Assembly: GCF_001598255.1 (NCBI RefSeq)
Contig: NZ_BCYP01000040.1
Location: 1 to 64,000 of the forward strand
Origin: Mitsuaria chitosanitabida ATCC BAA-476 = NBRC 102408
GTDB taxonomy: Bacteria > Pseudomonadota > Gammaproteobacteria > Burkholderiales > Burkholderiaceae_C
DNA: 64,000 bases
Direction: 5' to 3'
The notes below the pieces were generated by a model, which was not told the origin of the DNA, ran no database searches, and saw nothing but the letters and a program-made list of their open reading frames with translations. Below, one piece after another: positions 47,582 to 56,256 of this stretch. Positions within the stretch are counted from its first letter, which is position 1; the number at the start of each line of letters is the position of its first letter. The translations under genes and the position numbers were made by a program.

Positions 47582-48379
47582 ATGAGTGCCAACGCCCGGA
47601 CCGCGAGGTCCACCTCCCCTTCCCCGTCCAGCCGCGCCGCCCTGCCGGCGCAGCGGCGCGCCCCCGTGAGCGCCAAGTCGGAGCAGCGCGTGCGCGACAT
47701 CCTGCGGGAGAGCCGCGCGGTCTTCGCCGAGCGCGGCTACGAGCGCGCGACGACGACCGAGATCGCGCAGCGGCTGGGGATCTCGGAGGCGACGGTCTTC
47801 ACCTACTTCCGCGGCAAGCGCGAGCTGTGCATGCGGGTGATCGGCGACTGGTACGACGAGATCATCGAGGCCATCGAGACGGGGCTGCCGCGGGAGCGGT
47901 CGATCCGCGACCAGCTGGAGTTCGTGGTCCACACGCATCTGCGGCTGTTCCTGATCCACGGGACGGGCTTGTGCGAGCTGGTGCTGTCGGAAGGCCGCAA
48001 GCGCGAGGCGCTGCCCGCGCGCGGCGAGGCGCAGGAGGACTTCGGCGCCGCCTTCGTCGATCTGCAGCGGCGCTACACGGCGCCGCTGATGGACCTGCTG
48101 GCGCGCGGCCAGGCCAGCGGCGAGGTGCGGCAGGACATTCCGCTGCGGCTGCTGCGATCGCTGGTGTTCGGGCCGATGGAGCACATGCTGTGGGAGGTCA
48201 TCATCGCGGGCCGGCAGATCGTCGTGGACGACGCGGCGCGCGATCTGGTCGCGCTGCTGTGGCCGGCGCTGCAGGCGCCGGATCAGGAACTGCACGCGCT
48301 GCGGCGGATGAAGGCGCGGGTGGTGGAGGCGTTGATGGAGCGGGTGGCGACGCACGGCACCGGCGGTGACGTCGACTGA
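47582..48379 (+). CDS. TetR-family regulator of the leucine-degradation operon
   Basis: A 265-residue regulator with a disordered Ser/Ala/Pro N-terminus of about 30 residues. The helix-turn-helix lies in TTTEIAQRLGISEATVFTYFRGKREL (about 58-83), and the ligand domain covers 90-225 (SIRDQLEFVVHTHLRLFL, LLRSLVFGPMEHMLWEVII). Divergent from liuB across 254 nt holding two identical palindromes, so it probably represses the operon until an acyl-CoA intermediate binds. LiuR in some proteobacteria is MerR-type; here the TetR type is found. Confidence 0.88.
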   Translation: MSANARTARSTSPSPSSRAALPAQRRAPVSAKSEQRVRDILRESRAVFAERGYERATTTEIAQRLGISEATVFTYFRGKRELCMRVIGDWYDEIIEAIETGLPRERSIRDQLEFVVHTHLRLFLIHGTGLCELVLSEGRKREALPARGEAQEDFGAAFVDLQRRYTAPLMDLLARGQASGEVRQDIPLRLLRSLVFGPMEHMLWEVIIAGRQIVVDDAARDLVALLWPALQAPDQELHALRRMKARVVEALMERVATHGTGGDVD

Positions 48380-48471
48380 CCCAAACCATGGATCGGTGAC
48401 GTCGACAAGGCGGACCGCGGTCGAATTCCCAGCAGTTCCTGCTATCGCCATCAGACCCGCGAAAGAGAACG

Positions 48472-48942
48472 ATGAGCACCCTCGGATCGTCAACGAGACC
48501 TGTCGATGAGCCCACCCTGGTCGGTTGGGCGAGCACGGGTCTGCCGATGAAGGCCGAGGCTGCCGCCCAGGGTCGTGTCTGGCACCTGCGCGTGGCGCGA
48601 CAAGGGGTTTGGCACTTGCTGGTCACCGCCAACGGTGCGCCGCGGAGATTCCGGAGCCTCAAGTCTTTGGCCAGACGCCTGCTGGAGCTCAACATCGTGG
48701 ACCTCGACATCATTCACCCCGCCCTCCCCGCCCAGTCGGGGCGCGCCACTGCCCCGACCTTCAGGTCACGCCTCGACGCCGGCCCCGACGACCCGACATC
48801 CTGGGATGACTGGTTCAAGGAGCAGATCGAGCTGTCGCTCCGCGACCATCGCCCCGGGACGGACTATCGAGAGGTTTGGCGCGAAGCGGACGAACGGATT
48901 CGCAAGATCGGGGGGCTGCATGCCCGCCCGAAGAAGTCTTGA
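48472..48942 (+). CDS. Antitoxin-like protein with an N-terminal extension
   Basis: A 156-residue protein. Residues about 115-150 (WDDWFKEQIELSLRDHRPGTDYREVWREADERIRKI) resemble the C-terminal toxin-binding part of ParD/PaaA-type antitoxins. The N-terminal 90 residues (VWHLRVARQGVWHLLVTANGAPRRF near 36-60) are beta-rich and unusual for such antitoxins, which are normally under 90 residues. The stop lies 23 nt inside the toxin gene. I infer antitoxin function from that and from order, since antitoxin precedes toxin in most type II pairs. Confidence 0.65.
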   Translation: MSTLGSSTRPVDEPTLVGWASTGLPMKAEAAAQGRVWHLRVARQGVWHLLVTANGAPRRFRSLKSLARRLLELNIVDLDIIHPALPAQSGRATAPTFRSRLDAGPDDPTSWDDWFKEQIELSLRDHRPGTDYREVWREADERIRKIGGLHARPKKS

Positions 48943-49243
48943 ATGGAGCCCCAGGGCGCGACGTTCGTACGACACCTTCCTCGATGAGCTCGCGGAGAAG
49001 AACGCATGGGCTGCATTGGCGTTCAACGACGACGTCCTCGAGAAGCTCTCACTGATCCAGACCTTTCCCCATCTCTATCGGGAATCGGCGCGCGTCAAGG
49101 GCGTGCGCGAGATGGTCATCCGGCCCAACTTCTTCATCGTCTATCGCGTGTCGCGCGTGTCGCTGCGCATCCTCAACTTCGAGCACTCGCGGAGGATCTG
49201 GCCCCAGCCTGCTCTCGAAGGTCGTGAGCGTCGCAAGAAGTGA
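48920..49243 (+). CDS. RelE/ParE-family toxin
   Basis: A 107-residue basic protein with the RelE/ParE plan: EWSPRARRSYDTFLDELAEKN near 8-28, LSLIQTFPHLYRESARVKGVREM near 44-66 and the hairpin VIRPNFFIVYRVSRVSLRILNFEHSRRIWP near 67-96. ParE toxins attack gyrase and RelE toxins cut mRNA; the sequence does not settle which. ATG 48920 overlaps the antitoxin end by 23 nt, with a G-run as ribosome binding site. Confidence 0.82.
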   Translation: MPARRSLEWSPRARRSYDTFLDELAEKNAWAALAFNDDVLEKLSLIQTFPHLYRESARVKGVREMVIRPNFFIVYRVSRVSLRILNFEHSRRIWPQPALEGRERRKK

Positions 49244-49287
49244 TGCGGGCGGGCCGAGGGTGGTCGACAGACCACCCTCCTGACGAC

Positions 49288-50502
49288 TCATCGCGCCCGA
49301 CGCTCCAGCACCACGCTGACCGCCGCCAGTCCCAGCCCCACCACCGCCAGCGCGGCCCCGGCCACCGGCAGCGCCCGCAGCGACGCGCCGTGGTCGAGCA
49401 TCCATCCACCCAACCACGCCCCTCCGGCGTTACCCAGGTTGAACGCGGCGATGTTGAGCGTCGACACCAACGCCGGCGCGTCGGGGGCCTGCTGCATCAT
49501 CCGCATCTGCAGACCCGGCACCGTCGCGAAGGCGGCCACGCCCCAGACGAAAACGGCTGCGATCGCCGCCCACGGTGAGCTCAACACCGCCGCCAGCACC
49601 AGCTGGATCAGCGCCAGCACCACCAGCACGCCCATCAACGAAGGCATCAGCTTCCAGTCCGCGAGCTTGCCGCCCAGCGTGTTGCCCAGGGTCAGGCCCA
49701 GGCCGAACAGGAACAGCACCCCGGTCACCGCACCCGCCGACAGGCCGGTGACGTCCTCCAGCATGGGCGCGATGAAGGTGAAGGCGGTGAAGACGCCGCC
49801 GAAACCGACCGCCGTCAACGCCAGCGCGATCAGCACCTGCGGCCGCTTGAGCACCGACCAGTCGTTGCCCGTCGACGCCTCCTCGTGCGACGCCGCCGGC
49901 CTCGGCAGCAGCGCCACCAGCGCGACGGCCGCGATCACGCCCAGCAGCGCGACGCCGGCGAAGCTGGCGCGCCAGCCCCAGGCCTGGCCGATCAGGTTGC
50001 CGAGCGGCACGCCCAGCACATTGGCCAGCGTCAGCCCAGTGAACATCAACGCGATCGCGCCCGCCTTGCGGTCGGGGGCGACCAGCTCGCTCGCCAGCAC
50101 TGCGCCGATCCCGAAGAAAGAGCCGTGCGCCAGCGCGGCGACGATGCGCCCCGCCATCACCAGCCCATAGCCGGTCCCGATCGCCGACAAGGCATTGCCC
50201 GCGATGAACAGGCCGATCAGCACCAGCAGCGCCCGCTTGCGGGGCCAGCCGGCGCTCAGGGCCGCGAGCGGCGGCGCGCCCAGGGCCACGCCCAGCGCAT
50301 AGCCCGTGACCAGCAGACCCGCGCCCGGCAGGCTGACCGCGAGGTCCCTCGCCATGGCGGGCAGCAGCCCCATGATCACGAACTCGGTCGTGCCGATCGC
50401 GAAGGCGGCCAACGCCAGCGCGAGGATGGGCAGCGGGAAACCGCTGGACGACGGCACGCGGGTGTCGCTCGCGCCGTCCTTCGGAGAAAGGACCGCGCTC
50501 AT
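49288..50502 (-). CDS. MFS transporter, DHA1 (AraJ-like) family
   Basis: A 404-residue, 12-helix inner-membrane transporter. The N-half carries FAIGTTEFVIMGLLPAMARDL near 35-55 and the motif A-like sequence LSAGWPRKRALL near 82-93, followed by GRIVAALAHGSFFGIGAVLA near 118-137 (motif C-like). This pattern is typical of AraJ/YdhP-type sugar or drug exporters. Its ATG overlaps the stop of the SnoaL-like gene (ATGA), so they form a pair under the divergent LysR. Substrate unknown. Confidence 0.9.
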   Translation of the reverse strand: MSAVLSPKDGASDTRVPSSSGFPLPILALALAAFAIGTTEFVIMGLLPAMARDLAVSLPGAGLLVTGYALGVALGAPPLAALSAGWPRKRALLVLIGLFIAGNALSAIGTGYGLVMAGRIVAALAHGSFFGIGAVLASELVAPDRKAGAIALMFTGLTLANVLGVPLGNLIGQAWGWRASFAGVALLGVIAAVALVALLPRPAASHEEASTGNDWSVLKRPQVLIALALTAVGFGGVFTAFTFIAPMLEDVTGLSAGAVTGVLFLFGLGLTLGNTLGGKLADWKLMPSLMGVLVVLALIQLVLAAVLSSPWAAIAAVFVWGVAAFATVPGLQMRMMQQAPDAPALVSTLNIAAFNLGNAGGAWLGGWMLDHGASLRALPVAGAALAVVGLGLAAVSVVLERRAR

Positions 50503-51134
50503 GGCGTCACCACGCCCAGTTGCGCGAGCAGCGCGAGGTTGTCCTCGAGATGCCAGTTCTCCGCGATGCGTCCCGACCCGTCGATCCGGTAGATGTCGGT
50601 CGCGATGAAGGAGATCGCCCGGCCGTCACCGCGCCGGGCGTGCTCGCCCGCGCCGAAAGTGCCGCTGAAGTGCCCGCTGAAGCGCAGACGCCCCACGACG
50701 CGGTCGCCGACGACCAGCATCTCTTCCACCGTCACCCGCAGATCCGGCACCGCCGCGCGGAACTGGCGCGACGCCAGCACCGGTCCCTCGACACCTTGCG
50801 GCCGCCCCGGGGGCAGCGCGCGATCCAGGAAGTCCGGCGCCAGCGCGGCCCGCGCCAAGGCGGCGTCGCCACTGTCCCAGAAGCCGTAGTACCGACGCGC
50901 CGCCAGCGTCATCGCCGCGACGCGCTCCGCGCTCAAGCTGCCGTCGACCTGCCGCCGCGCGGGCAGGGGTAACGCCGCGTCGTCCGTGATGCCCGCGCTC
51001 ATCTCGGCGGGCGCATCGGAAAGCGCGGGCGTCGGAGCGGCCGTGGCGCGAGTCGCCGCGAGCGCGGCCAAGGCCGCGAACACCATCGCCACTGCGGTCT
51101 TCACGCGGCGCGAGCGTCTGGGAGAGAGGGTCAT
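50499..51134 (-). CDS. Exported SnoaL-like (NTF2 fold) polyketide-cyclase-type protein
   Basis: A 211-residue protein. Signal peptide RRVKTAVAMVFAALAALAATRATAA (cleavage near 33), a linker, then an NTF2-like domain from about 75: LAARRYYGFWDSGDAALARAALAPDFLDRALP, QFRAAVPDLRVTVEEMLVVGDRVVGRLRFSGHFSGTF, ending AENWHLEDNLALLAQLG, the ester-cyclase/SnoaL pattern. GGAGG lies five nt before the ATG at 51134. Paired with the MFS gene by an ATGA overlap. Confidence 0.85.
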   Translation of the reverse strand: MTLSPRRSRRVKTAVAMVFAALAALAATRATAAPTPALSDAPAEMSAGITDDAALPLPARRQVDGSLSAERVAAMTLAARRYYGFWDSGDAALARAALAPDFLDRALPPGRPQGVEGPVLASRQFRAAVPDLRVTVEEMLVVGDRVVGRLRFSGHFSGTFGAGEHARRGDGRAISFIATDIYRIDGSGRIAENWHLEDNLALLAQLGVVTP

Positions 51135-51243
51135 GGAAGCCTCCGGCTGAGGGAAATGCATGACCGGCACTGTGATCTGAAGCGGATCGGATGAGAATCC
51201 GTGCCGTTGCACAACCATCTGTTCCCAAACGGAAAAGATCACC

Positions 51244-52200
51244 ATGAACGAACTCGACGACATGCGCCTGTTCGTGCGCGCCGTGGCGGCCGGCAGCCTC
51301 TCCGCGGCGGGACGCGAGCTCGGCTTCTCCCCGGCCGTCGGCAGCAAGCGCTTGACGCGACTGGAGACGCGGCTCGGCGTGCGGCTGCTGCAGCGCAGCT
51401 CGCGGCGGCTGGCGCTCACGGACGAGGGCGCGCTCTATCACGAGCGCTGCCAGGTCATCCTGTCCGACATCGACGACGCCGAGGCGGAGCTCGCCCAGGG
51501 CCGGCAGCAGGTGCGCGGCCTCGTGCGCGTCACCGCGACCGTGGCCATGGGCCGCCGCTGCATCGGCCCGCTCGCCGCCGAGTTCATGCGGCGCCATCCC
51601 GAGGTCACCGTGCAGCTCTCGCTGTCCGACTCCCTGGTCGACCTGATCGAGGACGGCTTCGACTGCGCCATCCGCATCGGCGGCCCGCAGGACTCGCGCC
51701 TGGCGGCCCGCACGCTGGGCCCGAATCGCCGCGTGCTCTGCGCCTCGCCGGCCTATCTGAAGCAACGCGGTCGCCCGCGCTCGCTCGAGGACCTGGCCGA
51801 TCACGACTGCATCCTCCAGGAACGCATCGCCACCCGCCGCTCCGAATGGCGCTTCGAGCCGCGCGACGCGGGTGTCGCCGCGGGAGCGCGCACGGTCGAC
51901 GTGACGGGCCGGCTCGTCACCGACAACGGGGAGCAGGCGCATGACTGGGCCCTGGCCGGCCTGGGGCTGGTGCGACGCTCGGTGTGGGACGTGGTGGAGG
52001 AACTGGACGACGGCCGGCTGGTCGAGCTCCTGCCCGAATGGGCCGGCAACAGCGCGCCCTTGCAGCTGGTCTTCCCCTCGCGCCGGCTGCTGCCGCCGCG
52101 CACGCGGCTGTTCATCGATGCGGTGGCCCGCAAGTTCGAGGGCTCGCGGGATCAGGCCCGCATCCTGCCGCCGGTCGCGCCGAGCCGGAAGCGACGCTGA
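51244..52200 (+). CDS. LysR-family transcriptional regulator
   Basis: A 318-residue regulator. The N-terminal winged HTH is in LFVRAVAAGSLSAAGRELGFSPAVGSKRLTRLETRLGVRLL (residues 9-49), followed by RRLALTDEG and the effector domain (92-300; LPEWAGNSAPLQLVFPSRRLLPPRTRLFID near 263-292). It is divergent from the SnoaL-like/MFS pair over 109 nt and probably controls it. The sequence is closest to the subgroup that includes DsdC-less, CrgA-like regulators; ligand unknown. Confidence 0.92.
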   Translation: MNELDDMRLFVRAVAAGSLSAAGRELGFSPAVGSKRLTRLETRLGVRLLQRSSRRLALTDEGALYHERCQVILSDIDDAEAELAQGRQQVRGLVRVTATVAMGRRCIGPLAAEFMRRHPEVTVQLSLSDSLVDLIEDGFDCAIRIGGPQDSRLAARTLGPNRRVLCASPAYLKQRGRPRSLEDLADHDCILQERIATRRSEWRFEPRDAGVAAGARTVDVTGRLVTDNGEQAHDWALAGLGLVRRSVWDVVEELDDGRLVELLPEWAGNSAPLQLVFPSRRLLPPRTRLFIDAVARKFEGSRDQARILPPVAPSRKRR

Positions 52201-52251
52201 GCGGGTCGCTCCGGAGGAGGCGTTCCCGCGGCTTCGCGCGCCCCAATGAAA

Positions 52252-52277
52252 AACGCCTTGGATCGCTCCAAGGCGTT
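52252..52277 (-). terminator. Intrinsic terminator of the TonB receptor gene
   Basis: AACGCCTTGG (52252-52261) and CCAAGGCGTT (52268-52277) form a 10-bp stem with loop ATCGCT; on the minus strand the stem is followed by TTTTTCATT. It is placed 78 nt after the receptor stop and may also serve the convergent LysR gene. Confidence 0.88.
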
Positions 52278-52354
52278 CTGGCCTTCCGGGGCGGACCGCC
52301 GGCTCGCGCCGTCGGGTCCGCCCGTCCGATCGGGCCGGCCGAGGCCGGCGGCGA

Positions 52355-55279
52355 TCACTTGAAGGTGTAGCTGGCGGTCAGCGTCCAGTAGCGGCCGGTC
52401 GGGTTGTGCATGCCCGAGTTGTAGCCCTGCGTCACGGTCGTGCTGGTATTGACGGCCGGGTAGTACGGCGCCTTCTCGTCCAGGAAGTTCTGGATGTTCA
52501 GCGTCAGGGCCAGGTCCTTGAAGCCCGTGTAGGTGTAGGCCAGATCGAAGGTCATCCACTTGCCCACCGCGCAGTTGGGATAGCGGTTGATGTACAGGTC
52601 GCGGCCATTGGTCGCCGTCGGCGCGGCGCCCAGCGACGTGCGTCCGGTGATGCGCGGATCCGAGCTCGGGCCGCCCCAATGGCAGGTCGTGCCGTTGCCG
52701 TTGTAGACCAGCGCCGGGTTGCTCGAGCCGTCCTGCACGCGGTAGAACGACACGCCGCTCACCCAGTTCATCGCGCCCGTCAGCGTGTGCTTCCCGTCGA
52801 TCTCCAGCGTCGAGGTGGCGCGGAACTTCAGGCGGGGAATGTCCCCCACCGAGGTCGACCAGTCATACAGGCCGCCGTTGGTGCCGACCAGGTTGTTGTC
52901 CGCGAAGCCGGGCTGCTCCTGGCGGCTGTACTTGGTCTGGTAGGTGCCGCGCACCTGGTTGACCCAGCGCAGGCCCTCCTTGGGCACCATGTTGGTCTTG
53001 ATCTCGAAGTCGATGCCCGAGACCTCGGTGCTGCCCTGGTTCACCCACGGGGTCTGCACGAACAGCAGCGGGCCGGAGTTGGCGATGCCCGGCAGCTGCA
53101 GCGCGGGGTTGCTGTCACGCTGGATCAGGCCGGGATAGCGCTCGGGGTGATCCACCACGCTCTGCACGTCCAGCAGGGCCACTTCGGCCTTCTTGCGGAT
53201 GTTGAAGTAGTCGACCAGGATGTCCAGGTGCTTGTTGGGCGAGAAGATGAAGCCGAGCGAATGGCTCTTGGACTTCTCGGGCTTGAGCTGCGGGTTGTTC
53301 ACGCCCACGCCGGCCACGCTCTTGTTGCAGTCCGACAGCGCGCCGCCGGGCACCGGGTTCGCGCCGTCTTCCGAGCAGCGCAGCGGGTCGATGACGCCGT
53401 TGACGAAGTACTGGGCGCCGCCCGGCGCGACCTGCGACACGGCCGGGGCGCGGAAGCCTTCCGAGTAGGTGCCGCGCAGCGACAGGGTCGGCAGCACGGT
53501 CCACTTGGCGCCGACCTTGGGCACGAAGTTGGTCTTCAGGCTGGGGTACTTGTCGGCACGGCCGGCGAAGTCCATCTCGAAGTTCTTCAGCCAGGGCGTG
53601 CGGAACTCGAAGAAGGCCGACTTGACGTTGCGCGACGCATCGTTGATGTAGGTGTTGGCCAGGCCCAGGATCTTGCCGGCCGCGTTCAGCGGATCCGGCG
53701 TGATGTTCAGGGACTCGCGGCGCAGTTCCACGCCGAAGGCCGCGCCGATCGCGCCGCCGGGCAGCGAGCCGAACTCGGTCGCGACCTTGGCATCCCATTG
53801 CGTGATCGAGGCGTCGGCGTTGTTGGTCAGGCCGCGCGACAGGTTGGGATCGGCGGCGACGGCGGCCAGCGTGCGGCCGTTGGGGCCGAGCAGCGAGCGC
53901 ACCACGTCCAGGTTCAGGAAGCCGTAGCTGGTTTCCTCGCGCTTGGCCTTGTTCCACAGGATCGCGGTTTCCCAGTCCCAGGCGCCGAAGGTGCCCTTCA
54001 CGCCGCCCAGCGCGCGGTACTGCTGGTTGACCAGCTCGCTGCCGCCCGGGGTGTTCTCGAAGCGCAGTTGCACCGCGGCGCGCGAGTTGGGGAACGGGTT
54101 GTCCGGATGGCCGACTTCCAGGATCGCCTGGTAGGGGGCCGCCACCGTGCCCAGCAGGAAGTTCAGCGACGGGCTCAGGCCGCTGATGGTCCGCGGGGGC
54201 GCCAGGTAGGTGCGCTGCGAGCGCGAGTAGCCGGCCTCGGCGAAGGCGGTGATGTCGTTGTTGACGCGGAAGGTCGCGCGGCTGATCAGGCTGCCGTCGG
54301 TGCCCTTGTTCTGCGCCTCGTTGTAGTCGTCGAGGTTGAAGTTGCAGAACTTGCGGTTGAGCAGCGGCGAGCTCGTGATGCCGTACTGCGCGCCACCGAT
54401 GAGCTGGCGCGAGGGATCGCAGTTCGTCAGGTTGACGACGTTGTTCGTGTTGGTCTGCGGGAAGGCGTTGCTGCCCGGGGCGGACTCACGGGTGAAGAAC
54501 GGCGAGGACGAGACCGACGAGCTGTACGGATTCAGGCGCAGGTTGATCGCGCGGTAGTCGTCGGCGTGGATGTCCTTCATGTCGCGCGTCATCGTGCGAC
54601 CGCGGCCGGTGATGTCGCCGCTGACCAGGACGTTGAAACCGTCCTTGGCGAAATCGCCGAAGCCGAACGAGCCGTTGACCGTGCGGCGCGAGAAGTCGCC
54701 GTCGTCGTTGGCGCCCACCGTGGCCGACATCTGCGCGCCCTGGTAGTCGTTCTTGGTGATGAAGTTGATGACGCCGCCGACCGCGTCGGAGCCGTACACC
54801 GCGGACGCGCCGTCCTTGAAGACTTCGACGCGCTCGATGGCCGACACCGGGATGGTGTTCAGGTCATACAGCGTCGAGGTGCCGTTGTTGGGGTTGGCGT
54901 AGGCGGCCGGGGTCAGGCGGCGGCCGTTCAGCAGGATCAGGGTCGAGGTCGAGCTCAGGCCACGCAGCGAGGCCGTGGCCACGCCACGGGAGAAGCTGTT
55001 CTGGGCCGGCGTGTCGCTGAAGCCGTCGGTGCCCATGGCGGGCAGCATCTTCATCAGCTCCAGCGCCGTCTTGGCGCCGCTGGCGCGGATCTCGGTGGCG
55101 GTGATGCGGTCAATCGGCGACGTGCCTTCGGCGGCGGTGCGGCGGATGTTCGAACCGGTGACCTCGACGCGCTCCAGCTGCGTCGACTCCTGCGCGATCG
55201 CCAGGGTGCACGACAGCGTCGCGGCGATGGCGATGCTGGTCAATGCCAGCGGCTTCCCTCGGGTGTAAAGACGAGACAT
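52355..55279 (-). CDS. TonB-dependent outer-membrane receptor
   Basis: A 974-residue receptor. Signal peptide [20 protein letters not shown] (to about 30); TonB box-like region [12 protein letters not shown] near 36-47; plug domain about 50-170 ([54 protein letters not shown]); 22-strand barrel ending in the aromatic [10 protein letters not shown]. The plug start and RGLSS..TLVLLNG pattern are of the large-substrate group seen in sphingomonads, Xanthomonas and Roseateles, where substrates include glycans, peptides or flavonoids. No neighbouring gene indicates the substrate. Confidence 0.94.
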   Translation of the reverse strand: MSRLYTRGKPLALTSIAIAATLSCTLAIAQESTQLERVEVTGSNIRRTAAEGTSPIDRITATEIRASGAKTALELMKMLPAMGTDGFSDTPAQNSFSRGVATASLRGLSSTSTLILLNGRRLTPAAYANPNNGTSTLYDLNTIPVSAIERVEVFKDGASAVYGSDAVGGVINFITKNDYQGAQMSATVGANDDGDFSRRTVNGSFGFGDFAKDGFNVLVSGDITGRGRTMTRDMKDIHADDYRAINLRLNPYSSSVSSSPFFTRESAPGSNAFPQTNTNNVVNLTNCDPSRQLIGGAQYGITSSPLLNRKFCNFNLDDYNEAQNKGTDGSLISRATFRVNNDITAFAEAGYSRSQRTYLAPPRTISGLSPSLNFLLGTVAAPYQAILEVGHPDNPFPNSRAAVQLRFENTPGGSELVNQQYRALGGVKGTFGAWDWETAILWNKAKREETSYGFLNLDVVRSLLGPNGRTLAAVAADPNLSRGLTNNADASITQWDAKVATEFGSLPGGAIGAAFGVELRRESLNITPDPLNAAGKILGLANTYINDASRNVKSAFFEFRTPWLKNFEMDFAGRADKYPSLKTNFVPKVGAKWTVLPTLSLRGTYSEGFRAPAVSQVAPGGAQYFVNGVIDPLRCSEDGANPVPGGALSDCNKSVAGVGVNNPQLKPEKSKSHSLGFIFSPNKHLDILVDYFNIRKKAEVALLDVQSVVDHPERYPGLIQRDSNPALQLPGIANSGPLLFVQTPWVNQGSTEVSGIDFEIKTNMVPKEGLRWVNQVRGTYQTKYSRQEQPGFADNNLVGTNGGLYDWSTSVGDIPRLKFRATSTLEIDGKHTLTGAMNWVSGVSFYRVQDGSSNPALVYNGNGTTCHWGGPSSDPRITGRTSLGAAPTATNGRDLYINRYPNCAVGKWMTFDLAYTYTGFKDLALTLNIQNFLDEKAPYYPAVNTSTTVTQGYNSGMHNPTGRYWTLTASYTFK

Positions 55280-55783
55280 TCAGGTCCTCTTTTGGTCGTC
55301 GCGCCGGATACGGCGCCGTTTGGTAGACGCCACCCCAAGCCGCGCGATCACGCAAGGCGGGCCAGCGAGCGTCAATTGTTTCCATCGCGCAAAGTTCCGA
55401 TAAGTGCCTGCAAAGAATCACAAGCTCTTGACACCTGAAAGCGACACACCAATAGGCGCTAACCCTTCCTTGCTAACAAAAAGAGGGGGTCACGCGCGGG
55501 TAAACCCCCGACGCGGGGGTCGGGACTAACACCAATTTCTGAGCACCACAAAGGGGCAATGCCATGACTTCCGGCATGAGAAATGACGGCCGGAAATCGC
55601 CGGAAAGGGTTGGCCGAAACGGCCACATACCCCTTGAACAGGGGACATCCGGGCCGCGCGAGGGATCCGACGCCTCCACGGGCGGTGTCCGAGGGCTTCC
55701 GGGCGGCCGCTCTCACGTTCGCATCGTGAAAGCGCTAGGCTCGCCGGGTTCCCACCCGTCGATCCCCCCAGGAGGAGACCCCC
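55280..55783. other. Intergenic region, 504 nt, receptor / iorA
   Basis: No gene that I can support. The part at 55370-55500 is AT-richer than the surroundings and should hold the promoter of the receptor gene. TTGACA at 55428-55433 on the plus strand is followed 17 nt later by a poor -10, so this is not a secure promoter. A hairpin (ACCCCC at 55504-55509 with GGGGGT at 55515-55520) lies between. A short minus-strand frame over 55459-55716 has no recognisable protein character. Confidence 0.45.
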
Positions 55784-56254
55784 ATGTCCATTTCGTTGAC
55801 CGTGAACGGCAAGGCGGTGACGCTGGATGCCGATCCGCAGATGCCGCTGCTGTGGGCGCTGCGCGAGGACCTGCAGCTGACCGGCACCAAGTTCGGTTGC
55901 GGCATGGCGCTGTGCGGCGCCTGCACCGTGCACCTGGACGGCCAGCCGGTGCGCGCCTGCCAGACGCCGCTCGAGGCCGCCGCCGGCAAGAAGATCACCA
56001 CCATCGAAGGCGTCGGCGCGACGCCCGCCGGGCGCGCCGTGCAGGCGGCCTGGCTCAAGATCGACGTGCCGCAATGCGGCTACTGTCAGAGCGGCCAGAT
56101 CATGAGCGCGTGCGCGCTGCTGGCCGGCAAGAAGAAGCCCAGCGACGCCGACATCGACAACGCCATGAGCGGCAACGTGTGCCGCTGCGGCACCTACAAC
56201 CAGATCCGGGCGGCGATCCACGACGCCTCGGCCACGCTGGCGAAGGGAGGCTGA
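55784..56254 (+). CDS. iorA: (2Fe-2S) subunit of a molybdenum hydroxylase (IorA-like)
   Basis: A 156-residue electron-transfer subunit with two [2Fe-2S] clusters: plant-type Cys39, Cys44, Cys47, Cys59 ([13 protein letters not shown]...C) and the helical cluster Cys98, Cys101, Cys133, Cys135 ([15 protein letters not shown]). It passes electrons from the molybdenum subunit encoded two nt downstream. Small subunits of this exact layout go with isoquinoline 1-oxidoreductase-type or aldehyde dehydrogenase-type large subunits. AGGAG lies just upstream of ATG 55784. Two-subunit form; no FAD subunit visible. Confidence 0.92.
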   Translation: MSISLTVNGKAVTLDADPQMPLLWALREDLQLTGTKFGCGMALCGACTVHLDGQPVRACQTPLEAAAGKKITTIEGVGATPAGRAVQAAWLKIDVPQCGYCQSGQIMSACALLAGKKKPSDADIDNAMSGNVCRCGTYNQIRAAIHDASATLAKGG

Positions 56255-56256
56255 TC

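Noticed and set aside
55428..55456. Sigma-70 promoter toward iorA
   Set aside because: TTGACA is present, but the -10 is a poor match and the start codon is more than 300 nt away.
55564..55783. N-terminal extension of the open frame that later encodes iorB
   Set aside because: The continuous frame from 55564 runs through iorA in another frame and into iorB. The [2Fe-2S] gene explains 55784-56254, and iorB starts at 56257.
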